Positions 1-10,676 of a DNA stretch of 64,000 nucleotides are shown piece after piece (within the stretch, counting starts at the first letter, position 1; each line of letters starts with the position of its first letter). The stretch covers positions 92,530 to 156,529 of the forward strand of contig JAKUCV010001470.1 in the NCBI GenBank assembly GCA_028386065.3, written 5' to 3'. Source of the stretch: Turnera subulata (lineage: Eukaryota; Streptophyta; Magnoliopsida; Malpighiales; Passifloraceae). The position numbers and the translations under genes were made by a program. The notes beneath the pieces are model-generated. The model was not told the origin of the DNA. It saw only the letters and a program-made list of their open reading frames with translations, and did not search any database.

Positions 1-179
1 TTTTTTTTTTTTTTTTTTCTAAACTGGTTTGAGGAAGAAAACGCATGAAGGCAGGAAACTGGGCAAGGATGGTGAAGACTGAAGAGAGCAGGTAAGGTGT
101 TTTAACGTGGTGCAACAGGAAGAGACAAGCCTTCACGAGCAAACAGGAGATGGTTCACAAGCTCAACAGGAAAGGCAGC

Positions 180-390
180 TGCGTCATCGTCTGTGCAGAT
201 AAACCGTGTACCGTCCGGACCCGAAAAATACCAACTTAGGCCCGAAAAATCCACGGAAAAATCTCGAGCGCGGGAAAAGCCTCGGTTACGAAAAACGACG
301 CCTGATTTACCTTGAATTAATCACCCAAGATTAATTCTTTCGGTAAATCACTGTAAAAAGACTTTTACAGTCCCGGTAAAGGCTGTTACA
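180..390 (-). repeat. LTR end fragment, Tekay-like chromovirus
   Basis: This stretch resembles the right end of the long terminal repeats at 14600-14851 and 20950-21203: the same series of cccggacccg, gaaaaatccac, aatttacc and cagtcccggtaaa blocks, ending in ggctgttaca. It is clearly more diverged than those two LTRs are from each other. The element would read on the minus strand, starting TGTAACAGCC at 390. No internal region follows, so it is a truncated or solo LTR whose other end lies left of the window. The exact left limit cannot be set from here; bases 1-180 may also belong to it. Confidence 0.7.
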
Positions 391-1340
391 AGTAATCATG
401 ATGGCCAAACTCACTTCCCCTGCTTTTTAAGTACTTAAGTACTTGAAATAATCGATCCTCTTCTCCGATCCCAACCCACGATAAGAATAACATGGAATTT
501 AAAAGCACCCGACGTGTAGCCCTTAGCAAACGCCCTTTGGCCATATAAACCATCCTCTTCTGATTGAAAGAAATCATCTCATACAGGAAAAACACCGATT
601 ATTCGCCCATCGTCATGGATCTTCTTGCACACCATTTCTGTCGTCCAATACTCCACGATATTTTCTACCTTGTTTCCAAATAACATGTTTGTAAGCTCAT
701 AAAAAGCCTCCCAATTATCACCTAATTCAATGTGCAACAAAATAATAAAGATAAGAGCGAAAAAGAAAAGCAAAAGGATACCCACCTAGTTTGAAGAAGA
801 ATTTTATTCCGTGTTAGATAATTAACTGATGCTTTTTAGTTAATCAGTCATACTTTGACAATTTTTATATAATTTATAAGTGCTAATATCTTTAAAGCGT
901 TACAGCAAGGAGGTACAGTGTCAGGTTGAACAAGATGATACTACCTATTTTTGTCGGACTCATAATCTGTTTGAAGGAAATTCTATACTTCTAGAGCCTC
1001 ACGTCTCGGAGCTAGGAGGTTTTTAAAATTTCTTAATCATTTTGCAATTAGTTGTTTACTTGAATTAATTGTCATCTTGCTTTTTTTTTCCTTTACAAAT
1101 TGGGCATATAGTGTTTGTCTGTCCAATCAAAAAACAGTATTAGGACACTCATCGTGTGAAGTTTTTTTTTTGCCGGGTAAAACATAGTTGATCATGATTA
1201 ATTTTTTGCCAAGTAAAAAATAGCTGATCATGATTAAATAAAAAGCAGTCAATACAGAGTTACAAGCCCATGAAAAAAAAAAAACAAAAAGTCATATGGA
1301 AAAAGAAGGCAAATTGAATTACATAGGTGGTAGCGAGAGA
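391..1340. other. AT-rich sequence, nothing assigned
   Basis: No convincing coding exon, RNA or repeat end was found on either strand. It contains homopolymer runs and a near-duplicate of a short motif at about 1160-1230 (tgatcatgattaa twice). It lies downstream of the minus-strand gene X1. Confidence 0.4.
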
Positions 1341-2122
1341 ATATTGACATGGATAAGCTGTTGCTGCTTAGTTTTGCCAATAATTTTTGTGCGAGCAACC
1401 TCAGTGTAAAATTGGAGGATTATAACATTTCGAAGACAAACTCTGCAGGGGCGCTCTTTCGAACTTGTAATGATGAGTAAACAAAAATTAACTAGAGGGA
1501 AAGAAATGATTTACACAGGCCAGCTCCCTTGCCTAAGATAACCAAGCATTCATTAATTATAGGCAGAATTAAAACAACAATTGTACAAAGGAGGGAAGGC
1601 ACAGATCCTTCAAGAAAGGAGGATGAGGATTTGCGGGGAAAATAAAGTAGAATACAGAATAGTGACTTTTTAAAAGAAAATGAATCAATGATCATTAGCC
1701 AATAAGAAGATATTGAAACCAAAATTTTGTACAAGCAATCACCAAGATCCCATGCATGAAGACATTTTTAAACAGAATACAAGAAAAGATTAATGCCTCT
1801 GCGAGGCTAGCGAGACAAATTTGCATATATAACAAGTCCCAACTATCCAAAAACTGTTCACAAAACGCGGATACATAAGTGCTGTTGGTAAGGAAAAAGG
1901 CAAGCAACAAATGATGACTGGAAGGAAGAATTGACTACTAAGTAAAGATGGCAGCTAACAGCGACATTGAAAAGAAAAGAAAACGAAGGGTGAGAAAAGA
2001 AGTAGAGAATCTCAAGCATATTAGAATTAATTAGAGGGGACTAAATCTTATTCTAATAAGTATATATCGAGAGAGAGAGGACAACAGTACAGTAGATTTG
2101 GAAAACTAAGGAGGATATATAT

Positions 2123-2454
2123 ATATTTTTTTTTTGTCGAAAAAAAAGACATCAGTGGTGTCATCATCGCCCCGTTGGTCCACGCCCCGGTCAATACCGG
2201 TTACATCCTGGCATTAGACCCTCCTCATAGGAGAGACTGCCCAACCGGGGCACCAGCGGACACCCTCACCTACTACGCGTCATAATATCGGGGAATCACC
2301 GGGCTCAACGGCCAGCACCCCACCGTGTGGAAGGCCATATTCGGCCGCATCACACTAACGGGCTGACTGGAAGCGCCGGGATTTCGAACCCGAGTCTTAG
2401 AGATGGCGGGTTGAAGGCCTTGCCACTGGGCCACCACCCCCGGTGTGATGGATC
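2123..2454 (-). mobile_element. tRNA-derived SINE
   Basis: Read on the minus strand, the element starts near 2445 with a Pol III A-box-like stretch (GTGGCCCAGTGGCAAGG) and a B-box-like stretch (GGTTCGAAATCC) about 35 nt further on, the layout of a tRNA-derived SINE head. It ends in a T-rich tail next to ttttttttttgtcg at 2126-2139. Both sides carry AGGATATATAT (2112-2122 and 2455-2465), an 11-bp target duplication of the kind made by LINE-type machinery. Length about 330 bp. It lies in the intron of X1, close to an exon edge. It could be Au-like, but the family name is not certain. Confidence 0.75.
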
Positions 2455-2499
2455 AGGATATATATTTGTAACATGGCGCACAAACCCGCTATGTTACAT

Positions 2500-2500
2500 T
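2500..2500 (-). other. X1 first-exon edge near the SINE
   Basis: The reading frame with DEFIVRQCN continues to about 2500 on the minus strand and the SINE head begins within about 50 bases of it, so the insertion could affect splicing of X1. The splice site itself was not resolved. Confidence 0.25.
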
Positions 2501-2760
2501 GGCGGACAATAAACTCATCAACTGCGGCTGATACTTCCATGAAAACGTTGACCACACGGGGATCATCAATGGAGATTTGGGTAGCGTCGAACTTGTCACC
2601 ACCATGATCATCAGGGGATGAATTAGATGAAGGTGCAGCCCAAAAATTAAAATTTTCATGATGCTCAAATCTATCTAGGATGTGATCAATTATTTATAAG
2701 GGGTTGATATGAAATGGAAGAGATTACATGAATAGCAAGCTAGAAATACGATTAATTAAT

Positions 2761-3210
2761 TCAATCATATTTTTGATCCTTGTGTTTATCCCTTTGGGCA
2801 TTTTTCATCCTTATGTTACAAAATAGACATTTTTCATCCACGTGTTGATTTTTCGGGACATTTTCTATTTTTTCCCGATTTTCCAAAAAGAAAATGCTTA
2901 CGTGTTAATTAAAAAACTAACACATTAGCTATGTGGGCCCAAATTTAACTTGAAAACACCCAGCCCAAAACCCACAGGCAAAAACGGGTTGGATGGTGTG
3001 ATTTGAGTTGCGTATTTTTAGTTTAATGTGGGCTCAGATAGCTGACATGTCAGTTTTTTAATTGACATGTCAGCATTTTTTTTGGAAAATCGAGAAAAAA
3101 TAAAAAATGTCCCAGAAAATCAACACAAGGATGAAAAATGTCCATTTTGTAACACGGAGATGAAAAATATTCAAATGAATAAACACAAGGATCAAAAATA
3201 TAATTGACCC
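2761..3210. mobile_element. MULE-type MITE with long inverted repeats
   Basis: About 130 bp at the left (from tcaatcatatttttgatcc) is repeated in inverted form at the right (ggatcaaaaatataattga), including the paired cores catttttcatcc and its complement. The two arms are close but not identical. The pair is flanked by ATTAATTAAT on both sides (2751-2760 and 3211-3220), a 10-bp target duplication. Long inverted repeats plus a 9-11-bp duplication fit a Mutator-like MITE. The centre holds paired copies of gacatgtcag. There is no coding content. Confidence 0.75.
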
Positions 3211-3418
3211 ATTAATTAATACATAAAAGTCATCGTAATGTTTAATTTATTCAATTCAACAGTATTAATTTTATGGAAATGATAGAAATAGTGAATAAAG
3301 GTATTGCTGGGTAATAGTTATCTAGACAAAGAACCCCGAAACGATCAAGTGTCGCTGGGAGAACTTTTATTTATTACATACCACCCAATGTTTCATTCCC
3401 TAACATAACCTATCCTCC

Positions 3419-4456
3419 TCATATAGCCTTCATACCAATTTTAGGATGCACAAGAGCATGTTGGGGCTGCACGACAGTACCATCATCCATAGTTGTTGGG
3501 CGACACAACTTGCATATGTCATTGGGGCCTGCAAGAAACCAAAGAATTATTAATTATACAATATGAAGTGAGATGTTCCTAATTGTCACTTTAAGATAAT
3601 GAAAGGCATACATTATTTTTTTAATCCACTTGTCATCATTAGTTATATATTGTGCCAAGCCGTTTGAGTGTCAAATAATCCATAATATTAACTTATTAAT
3701 TAACAAACCTGACTTTTAAACAAATGGACAAAACAAGCTCTACAAAACTTTATTTTGTTTTGTTGAAAATTAGCTCCTACTAAAAACATACTTTTTCATT
3801 CATAAAAAAAACATACTTTTTCAGATAACTTTAAGATATTAATTATAAGTTCCAATTTATCGTTTTTCCTTCCAAATAATTTAGTATAAATTTTAATAAA
3901 AAAAGAAAAATAAAATTAGTACATTCCTAAAAACTATTCAGATTTTGTATCTACTATATTTAGAAAAATTATTATTAAGATTTTTTAAAATTAAGATAGG
4001 AGAAACAAACAACCTACCAGTTTGCACATCTTCCAACAAATAGCACTCCACTTTGTTGGGATCATGAGACTCAAACTTGGTTCCAAAGTACTTCACACCT
4101 CCAAAAAAAAGCTTGGGAACACTATTACCTTTTCGGGAAGCAAAGAAATTGATATGATGCCACTTATCTCTTGCAATTGTCGGATCACGAAGTTTTTTCG
4201 GAAAGGGGTTGCCTATTACCTCCTCCACATCCTCCCTGACTACGTAATTAGTTCCCTAAATTTTAAAAAAATTGTTGTTATTAGCAATGATATAATTATA
4301 ATTGTGACATAATATTTAAACAATTAAACAAACAAACAAAATAAACTTTCACAAACATTAGTTCGATTATAGTGAGCAATAGCAACATCTGCAGTGTCTA
4401 AGTAGGAAGGGATTTCAAATGGATGTGGATGAACATTGGGAACATTATACATCGTA
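3419..4456 (-). CDS. DUF3615-like protein, copy Y1 (partial)
   Basis: Three minus-strand exons with good splice sites: 4456-4357, 4255-4018 and 3528-3419, stop TGA at 3421-3419. In order they give HPHPFE..YLDTAD..IAHYNR, then WHHINFFASRKG..LFFGGVKY..VECYLL, then ICKLC with a downstream HP. HYN, W-H-x-NF-A, LFF, V-x-C and a closing C-x2-C with HP is the pattern I associate with DUF3615, a small plant domain of unknown function. Y2 (46220-47696) has the same intron positions and phases. First exons like those of Y2 were not found upstream, so this copy is partial or has diverged there. The catalytic or binding role is unknown. The family name is from memory. Confidence 0.6.
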
Positions 4457-5379
4457 CTGTTAAGCAATTGGCTTATTCTCTTTGAACAATTGCAAGCAAT
4501 TCCAATTGTAAATAATTTTATGTATATATATAGAAAGATTTAACCTAGCAATATTTTTTTTCTTGATTATTTTTTCTATATTTTCTCATCAGTCAACAAA
4601 TATTGCATTGCGTAGAAAAAGCACACATTGCATTGTGAAACAAATAAATACGTGCCAATTTTCTGGGGTAGGTATAAGGAAAAGATGGCATGTATTTGTA
4701 GTCGGCGTTTGAATGCAACAATTAATTGTTTTTTCGTACGTACTAATTACTCTTAAATACCAATTTGGAATATCTGATAATTACATAAATTCTCATCATA
4801 ATAAAATAGAATAAATAAAATTTTATATTAATAAAAAAATTTACTATAGAATCAGACTTTTATTCTTTCATAATCACAGACATAAATGGAATTTTAGAAG
4901 AAATGTACTTTAGTTAATATACAAATTATGGTGCCGTGGTCAAATTCTATGTTTTTTTACAGAGTCCCACTTTTTTACCCCTACGTGTCAAATTTCTGCT
5001 AAGAGTATTTGACTAGAAGCTGACGAGAAACAAACAATTAGTTCGATCATGTAATGTACTACTCCACAAAATTTGGTGTGACTTAAAAGTCAAAGAAACC
5101 TTTGATGGTGAATGAGTTGAACCTTGTGACTACTGTCAATTTGTGTTGTCGTTTAGGTAAAGGAATTCCGATTCTTCAATTCAACTTAATCCATTTAATA
5201 ATTGTGTCAGATTCGAATTGACCTGTAAATTATTTAAAGATTGTACCATTTCAACTCGTGAGTTTACCCGAGTTTACTTAAATTTTGATCCTATCACGTT
5301 CCGACACCTTTTTCATGCACAAAATCGTAAAGTCGTAGAAGCGTAAGAGTCAAAATGCATTTTTATAGCCTTGAGTACG
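4457..5379. other. AT-rich intergenic, nothing assigned
   Basis: No exon, RNA gene or element ends could be supported. This is upstream of Y1 and would hold its promoter if Y1 is expressed; no clear TATA or transcription start could be placed. Confidence 0.35.
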
Positions 5380-5384
5380 AGCCT

Positions 5385-5570
5385 AACCACGATCAATTTC
5401 GACATCTCGTCAAATTAAAATGTATTCGATATTTTTGAAAACGATATAGGAGATTTTTGTAACTTCTTAAAGCACCCAGCACATTTCGATTAATAAAAGC
5501 AAAAGCAACGTCCAACTATTAGTTTAGATTAGGCCAATTCAAGCTGGGTGGGTGTATTAAGGGTAAAGTT
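5385..5570. repeat. Dispersed repeat R, copy 1
   Basis: The block gatcaatttcgacatctcgtcaa ... cacccagcac ... ttaaagcaaaa-like ... gggtgggtgtatt recurs at 6010-6185, 26605-26800 and 44780-44885 in the same orientation. The copies are diverged. The last two lie in duplicated blocks A and B. No coding potential or element ends were recognised. Confidence 0.6.
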
Positions 5571-6009
5571 GTCTCAGTATTCATTTTCTTCTACATTCAC
5601 AATATTGGAGCATGAATGTTATGTTATGTTCTCTATAAAAAATCATTATGGTTGGTAAAGGCATGTGATTTCACATTTGTCAAAAAAAAAAACTAGAATG
5701 CTTTTGATACTCCTTTTCAGTCTTGTAAAATAAGTTAATCTTAAGTTATACTCCTTTTCAGTCTCTATAATACTGGGTCGATATATAATTCATTTTTTAA
5801 GTACTGCTTTATGAGTTGTTGGCTATTTCATTTTGTTTTGTTTCTCATTGGTATTCCGGGCTAGTCCACCTTTAAGGACATCAAAGGCACCAGACTAAAT
5901 CCAGCTCGACTCGGGTGGCGCACCTAGGTAATGGTGGGTGAATCTCTCAAATGAAGTTTTCTGCGTACACGAATCTCGCTTAGACACAACTTTACATATC
6001 ACATTTAGG

Positions 6010-6185
6010 CACCATCAATTTCGACAACTCGTCAAATTTAAAAGTGTTTGAAATTCATGAAATGATTGGAATTTGTTCTAAATTCTTAATACACTCGGCA
6101 GCACAATTTGATTAATTAAAGCAAAAGCAGTGTCCAACCTATTAGTTTAGTCAAAGTCCAGTTCAAGCCGGTCGTCTATTAAGAG
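6010..6185. repeat. Dispersed repeat R, copy 2
   Basis: Second copy of repeat R: caatttcgacaactcgtcaa, then gattaattaaagcaaaagca, then a degraded ccggtcgtctatt end. It is about 620 bp downstream of copy 1, which suggests tandem local duplication of a longer segment. Confidence 0.55.
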
Positions 6186-6189
6186 TTAT

Positions 6190-7000
6190 GCCCTCTCAAG
6201 TCTCAACATTAATTTTCTTCGTTGACATTCGAAGTAGAAAATATGAAGTGATTAGGGATTAGGGCTTATAACTTTTTTGTCGCCATTAAAGCGAGAAACA
6301 ATGAGCCTCAATGTGCTTTTTGCACATTATTGTTTCGAACCTTTTGGACATAATGTCTCTGCCAGTGTTAGCAGACTTTGTTTCTGGTTTGCTTTTGATC
6401 TATGGTCTCTGGTGATCACGCAGGGATAATGATATTGTCTCCATATTGCAGCCTCATGTTCTCTGTATGGTCTCGTCTAGAACGTAGTTCGGAGCATCTA
6501 ATTTGTCCACATTCTCTGGTGAGAAATCAAAGTGCTTGGTACTTGAGCGGTAATTCTACTTGGTAGATGTTCCACCTCTCGTTACAATCCTGTGCTCAGG
6601 ATTTGTTGGATGTTGTTTCTACTGGATGTTCTGGGTGCCCAATCGTATCTAGATTCCATGACTCAGGAACAAGTCTTATTGCTGCTTACTTTGGAATGCT
6701 TTTTGAAACGTCTATGTGTAGTATTGTGTCTTTTTGTTGTGCAGGAACAGGATTGCTGGATAGAGTTTACTCACTTCAAATCTGCTCCATCTATTCTGTG
6801 TTTTCCTTATGAATATATATGTAATATTTGATAATGAGAGATGAAGAAAATGAGGTTGGAGAGATAATTGGTATTCTTCCTCAATGTCTCTCGTTTATTA
6901 TAATTCCATTTCATCTTCAAACTTTCGGTACCTGATTGTCTGTAATATTGCTTTATGTCCTCTGGTCACAAACTTCTGGATGTTTTGGTACTGGTTTTAC
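6190..7000. other. Unassigned region with short open frames
   Basis: The longest plus-strand open frames here (about 80 codons, 6567-6831) overlap in two frames and have no recognisable domain. It precedes the duplicated promoter-like segment of block A. No function is assigned. Confidence 0.3.
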
Positions 7001-7009
7001 ATTAATATG

Positions 7010-7470
7010 AATACTGCTATGTTTCGACAAATAAAAAAAAAGGGATTAGGGGCTTATATACTTGCCCATTCGCACGTATCATCCGTGTTTCGAGAATATA
7101 AGCTGCTGCCTTTCATAACAGTTGGGCTTGGGCTTTCCGGTGTGGGCTTTTTGTCCTCTCGTTCATAAATTTCATTTCACTTCACGGGCTCCCTAATAGT
7201 TATGGATCCCCGATCTATAAATTGAACAACCAAGAAAAATACAAGTGTGTGCGAGTGTTATTTTCATCAAAAGATATCCAGCTAGGAGAGGCGAAACCAA
7301 AATCTATCAATCCCGAACAACACGAAGAAGGAGAAGAACAACGATGAAAAGGGAAGGTAAAAAAAATATTACTAGTAATTTTTTCAGGCTTATTTGTTAT
7401 TTGGAGTTGAGGAGAAGCCTATGCAGCTTCTATGCTTAACTTTTTAAATGATCCTTGTAAAATCTGGCTG
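7010..7470 (+). other. Block A start: shared 5' region and tiny first exon
   Basis: This matches 42105-42740 of block B: cgcacgtatcatccgtgtttcgag, gctgctgcctttc, gggcttgggctt and aggcgaaaccaaaatctatcaat are shared. Both copies contain ATGAAAAGGGAAG directly followed by GTAA (7344-7356; 42316-42328), which reads as a first coding exon MKREG with a splice donor. Conservation of the ATG and donor suggests the 5' end of a duplicated gene. The remaining exons were not identified. Confidence 0.5.
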
Positions 7471-7889
7471 GTTATATTGTCTTTAAATTTGTGATTTCTC
7501 ACAAGAAATTTCTGTAGTCTGTTTTTCTTTTAATTGGCTGGAGATCGATTTGCCAGCGGTGTGCAGGTCTGCGGAGGTCAATATGGACTGATGTGCTATC
7601 GTCTGGCCATTATTAACACTTTTGCAAGCCCTTCTAGCCGGGTCTTAGGTTTTTGTCTTTTTCCCTTAACCTTTGGTAACTGAATGTTAATGACTATGAT
7701 GGGACAACTTGGTTATGCATTTCTTTGGAAGCTTTTAGCTATTCGAACACATGGTGCCTTCTTCAGTGTCCGGAGATCAAGTTCTTACAACTCACCTGTC
7801 TGCCACTAGAAACACCACTTCCCGTCCATCTCCCATGTATTAAGCATGCCGCCAGCGTTTGCTGTGAGCGATACTGGTCCTAAAATTTT

Positions 7890-8036
7890 TCAAGGTGATG
7901 TTTTGTTCTGCTTGCTGCTCCTAAAATGTTATATATTTGCATTATTGTAACTTTATTTTTTCTGGACGATTCTGATTTTACGTGTCACCCCCGGTTTAAT
8001 TTTTGACATCGTTAAGGGTACCAATTTCGCGAAAAT
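7890..8036 (+). repeat. Block A segment left of the LINE
   Basis: ggtgatgttttgttctgcttg ... ttgacatcgttaagggtacc ... ttcgcgaaaat matches 43268-43412 in block B with few changes. The match stops where the LINE starts and resumes at 10677 (cttgcaatatggaaagca versus cctgcaatatggaaagca), so block B shows the site without the LINE. Confidence 0.75.
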
Positions 8037-8043
8037 TGCATTA

Positions 8044-8970
8044 TTGCTTACGAATTCTCAACAAGTTGCTGACTTTGCAGTTCAGTTTTACACAAATTTT
8101 TTAGGGCAGGCAAATCCAGAGGTTACTGCTGGAACTGTCTCTGGATTTCAGGCCCTACTGCAGCGTACTATTACATCTTCTCAGAGTGCAATGCTAATAG
8201 CTGATGTTACTGACACTGAAATAAAAAATGCTATGTTTTCCCTAGGCTTAAATAAGGCCCCTGGGCCTGATGGTTACACAGTGGAGTTCTTTAAATCAGC
8301 GTGGCCTGTTATAGGTGCTGATGTAGTTAAGGCTATCCAAGAATTTTTTACATCTGGCCAGCTTCTTAAAGGGGTTAGTTCTACTATTGTTAGTCTTATT
8401 CCTAAAATCCCAAATGCGCTGAAGATAACTGACTATAGACCAATTGCTTGTTTCTCCACTCTTTATAAGTGTATCTCTAAAATCTTAGCTAATAGACTAC
8501 AACAGTGTCTCCCTACACTTATTAGTAGCAATCAGACTGCATTTATTCCTGGCCGGAGAATAGTCGACAATGTCCTTTTAGCACATGAAATTGTGCATAG
8601 TTACCATCGTAGGGGTATCTCACCTAGATGTACATTGAAGATAGATCTTATGAAAACTTTTGATTCTGTTGATTGGGGCTTTCTTCTCAATATATTAGCT
8701 GCTATGGACTTTCCTATTCGGTTTATTCAATGGCTTAAGATCTATTTTACCACGCCTATGTTTTCTATTGCTATCAATGGTTCTTTGTGTGGCTATTTCA
8801 AGGGTGGTAAAGGTATACGGCAAGGGGACCCTCTATCCCCATATCTCTTTGTTTTATCGATGGAAGTATTGTCTTGTTTGCTTAACAAAGCAACAACGGA
8901 AGGGCGCCTCCCCTATCATCCCAAGTGCTCTAAGGTTCAACTTTCGACTTATGTTTCGCAGATGATTTGA
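8044..8970 (+). pseudogene. LINE reverse transcriptase, N-terminal part
   Basis: 308 codons of non-LTR reverse transcriptase. Visible motifs: NKAPGPDGYT (fingers), DYRPIACFSTLYKCISKILANR, QTAFIPGRRI, motif A as LKIDLMKTFDSVDW with the first catalytic Asp, and GIRQGDPLSPYLFVLSME. The frame fails at about 8950: the catalytic FADD motif continues in another frame (LCFADDLMIF, about 8947-8980). A TAG interrupts the next part near 9025. The polymerase therefore cannot be made from this copy. Known role of the family: target-primed reverse transcription of its own RNA. Confidence 0.9.
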
Positions 8971-9260
8971 TGATTTTCACTATTGGCAGTCTTGAATCTA
9001 CTGCAGTAGTTACAAGTATCTTGTAGGAGTTTTATTCTCTCTCTGGCCTAAAGTTTAATCCAACTAAGAGTGAAGTTTTTCTGGCGGCAGTTTTAGAGGA
9101 ACATCAACATCAGTTCCTTCACATTTGTGGATTCAAGGAGGGTACTCTCCCTGTTCAATATTTGGGTGTGCCATTAATTTCAGGAAAGCTTGCTTACTCT
9201 CACTGTCATCCGCTTATTGAAAAGATTCTGGCCCGAATTAATTCTTGAAATGCTAAATTT

Positions 9261-10379
9261 TTGTCATTTGCTGGTAGGCTTCAGCTAGTACTTTCTGTGT
9301 TGTTCAGTGTCCAGAACTATTGGACCAATATCTTTGTTTTACCTTCTAAGGTTCTTTCTACCATAGAAAAGCACTGCTCTGCTTTTCTTTGTTCCAGTTC
9401 TTCCTCCCCTACACGGAAAGCTAAGGTTGCTTGGAAGGACCTTACTTTGCCTAAACAAGAAGGTGGGCTAAGGATAAAAAAACTGAAGGAATGGAATTTT
9501 ACTTGTGTAGCCAGGAACCTGTGGTGTCTCCTATTGCGGTCTGGATCTCTTTGGGTAGCTTGGGTTCATTCTTACATACTAAAGCGGAGAAGCTTATGGA
9601 GTATTTCAGTACCCCCTGACTGTTCCTGGAGTTTGCGTAAAGTACTGAAGCTTAGAAGTCTATTTTCCTCGACTATTTTTCACAATATTGGCTCTGGTCA
9701 CAATACCTTTATTTGGTGGGATCACTGGCATCCACGCGGCCCCCTCAATTCCTTGATTACTGCAAGGTTAATTTCTGGTTCAAAAATTCCTCTACATGCA
9801 ACTGTCAATATGTTAATCTCAAATTCAAACTGGTCATGGCCTACAACACGCATTCCTTTGATTTTACAATTTCAAGCTGAGGCTGCTTCAATTGCACCAT
9901 CCGCACGCCCAGATGAGATACAATGGACATTGACTCCTTCGGGTACCTTCTCTGTGCATAGTGCATGGGATTCAATACGAATGAAGAAAGGTCATGTTGA
10001 CTGGTACAAGTTATTATGGTCTTTTGGATGCATTCCATGCCACAGTTTTATCACATGGCTGGCTATCCTTGGTCGTTTAGCCACTAAATCGAGGTTGAGT
10101 AGATGGGGTGTTATTAGTGACACCTCTTGTTCCTTTTGTTCTCATGGAATAAAGAGTAGAGACCATCTTTTTTTCTCCTGTTCTTTTTCTGCAGAGGTTT
10201 GGCGTGGCATTTTAGCTCATTGTTCCATTTCTAGGGCTGCTGAGACTTGGTTAGTTGAGTTCCAATGGGCAAAAAGAAACCTCAAAAAAAAAAGGTATCT
10301 ATCCTATGATCTTGAGGGTGGCTTGGAATGCTTGTATATACCACATTTGGAGGGAGCGCAATCGGAGAATCTTCACTAA
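9261..10379 (+). pseudogene. LINE ORF2 C-terminal part with zf-RVT
   Basis: 372 codons continuing the LINE ORF2 after frameshifts. It contains the thumb and connection region (AGRLQLVLSVLFS, KVAWKDLTLPKQEGGL) and the zinc-finger zf-RVT domain near the end (SFITWLAILGRLATKSRL, CSFC then HLFFSC then W). A last frameshift near 10250 moves the end into the 10255-10506 frame (VAWNACIYHIWRERNRRIF), a typical plant L1 tail. The start given is only the first ATG of an internal frame. Confidence 0.88.
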
Positions 10380-10676
10380 CTGTCGCCGTACTTCGTCTGG
10401 AATAATTGCTGATGTATGTGCAGATATTAAACTGCGTTTTGCAGGTCTCACAAGTTTGACGCCCCGGCCTCTACCATTTGAAGTCCAAACACTTTGTCAC
10501 TATTAGGGCATAAACTTTACTGTTTAGCTTTCTTTGTACACTCGCAGATTCCCTTTACTCGTCTTGTGAGTTTCTTTTTCCATTCCCTGTATCAGTACAT
10601 TTGCTGCCCTAAGTTGTTAGGGATCTCCCTATTCTGGTTATTAATGAAAGCTTGATTTAATTCTAAAAAAAAAAAA

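Larger units (their letters stand above)
1345..2690 (-). pseudogene. Family X copy 1 (unrecognised plant protein)
   Basis: Two minus-strand exon-like blocks. Block one (about 2690-2505) translates to a stretch with FWAAP, then DDPRVVNVFMEV, then DEFIVRQCN; block two (about 1470-1345) contains EFVFEM and LQFYTEV. The same two blocks occur as X2 (21430-21204, 11742-11665 and 11450-11330) and X3 (44710-44105), where they read HFNFWAT, TDDPRVFKV, then VLDMVIIPFQFYTDVGQPN. Conservation between three copies in the same reading frame is the evidence for real exons. A SINE sits in the intron beside the first exon. I do not recognise the family. No full-length frame could be built, so it is called a pseudogene or partial gene. 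Confidence 0.5.
8037..10676 (+). mobile_element. 5'-truncated L1-type LINE
   Basis: The element covers the reverse transcriptase and C-terminal part of a plant L1 ORF2 and ends in a 3' tail of twelve A (10665-10676). The endonuclease domain and ORF1 are missing, so it is 5'-truncated. Comparison with block B shows that about 18 bp of target present there is absent here and no target duplication is visible. The element interrupts host block A. Confidence 0.9.

Noticed and set aside
2395..2445. Possible tRNA gene
   Set aside because: A and B boxes are present but no cloverleaf with a proper acceptor stem; the flanking duplication and tail show a SINE.
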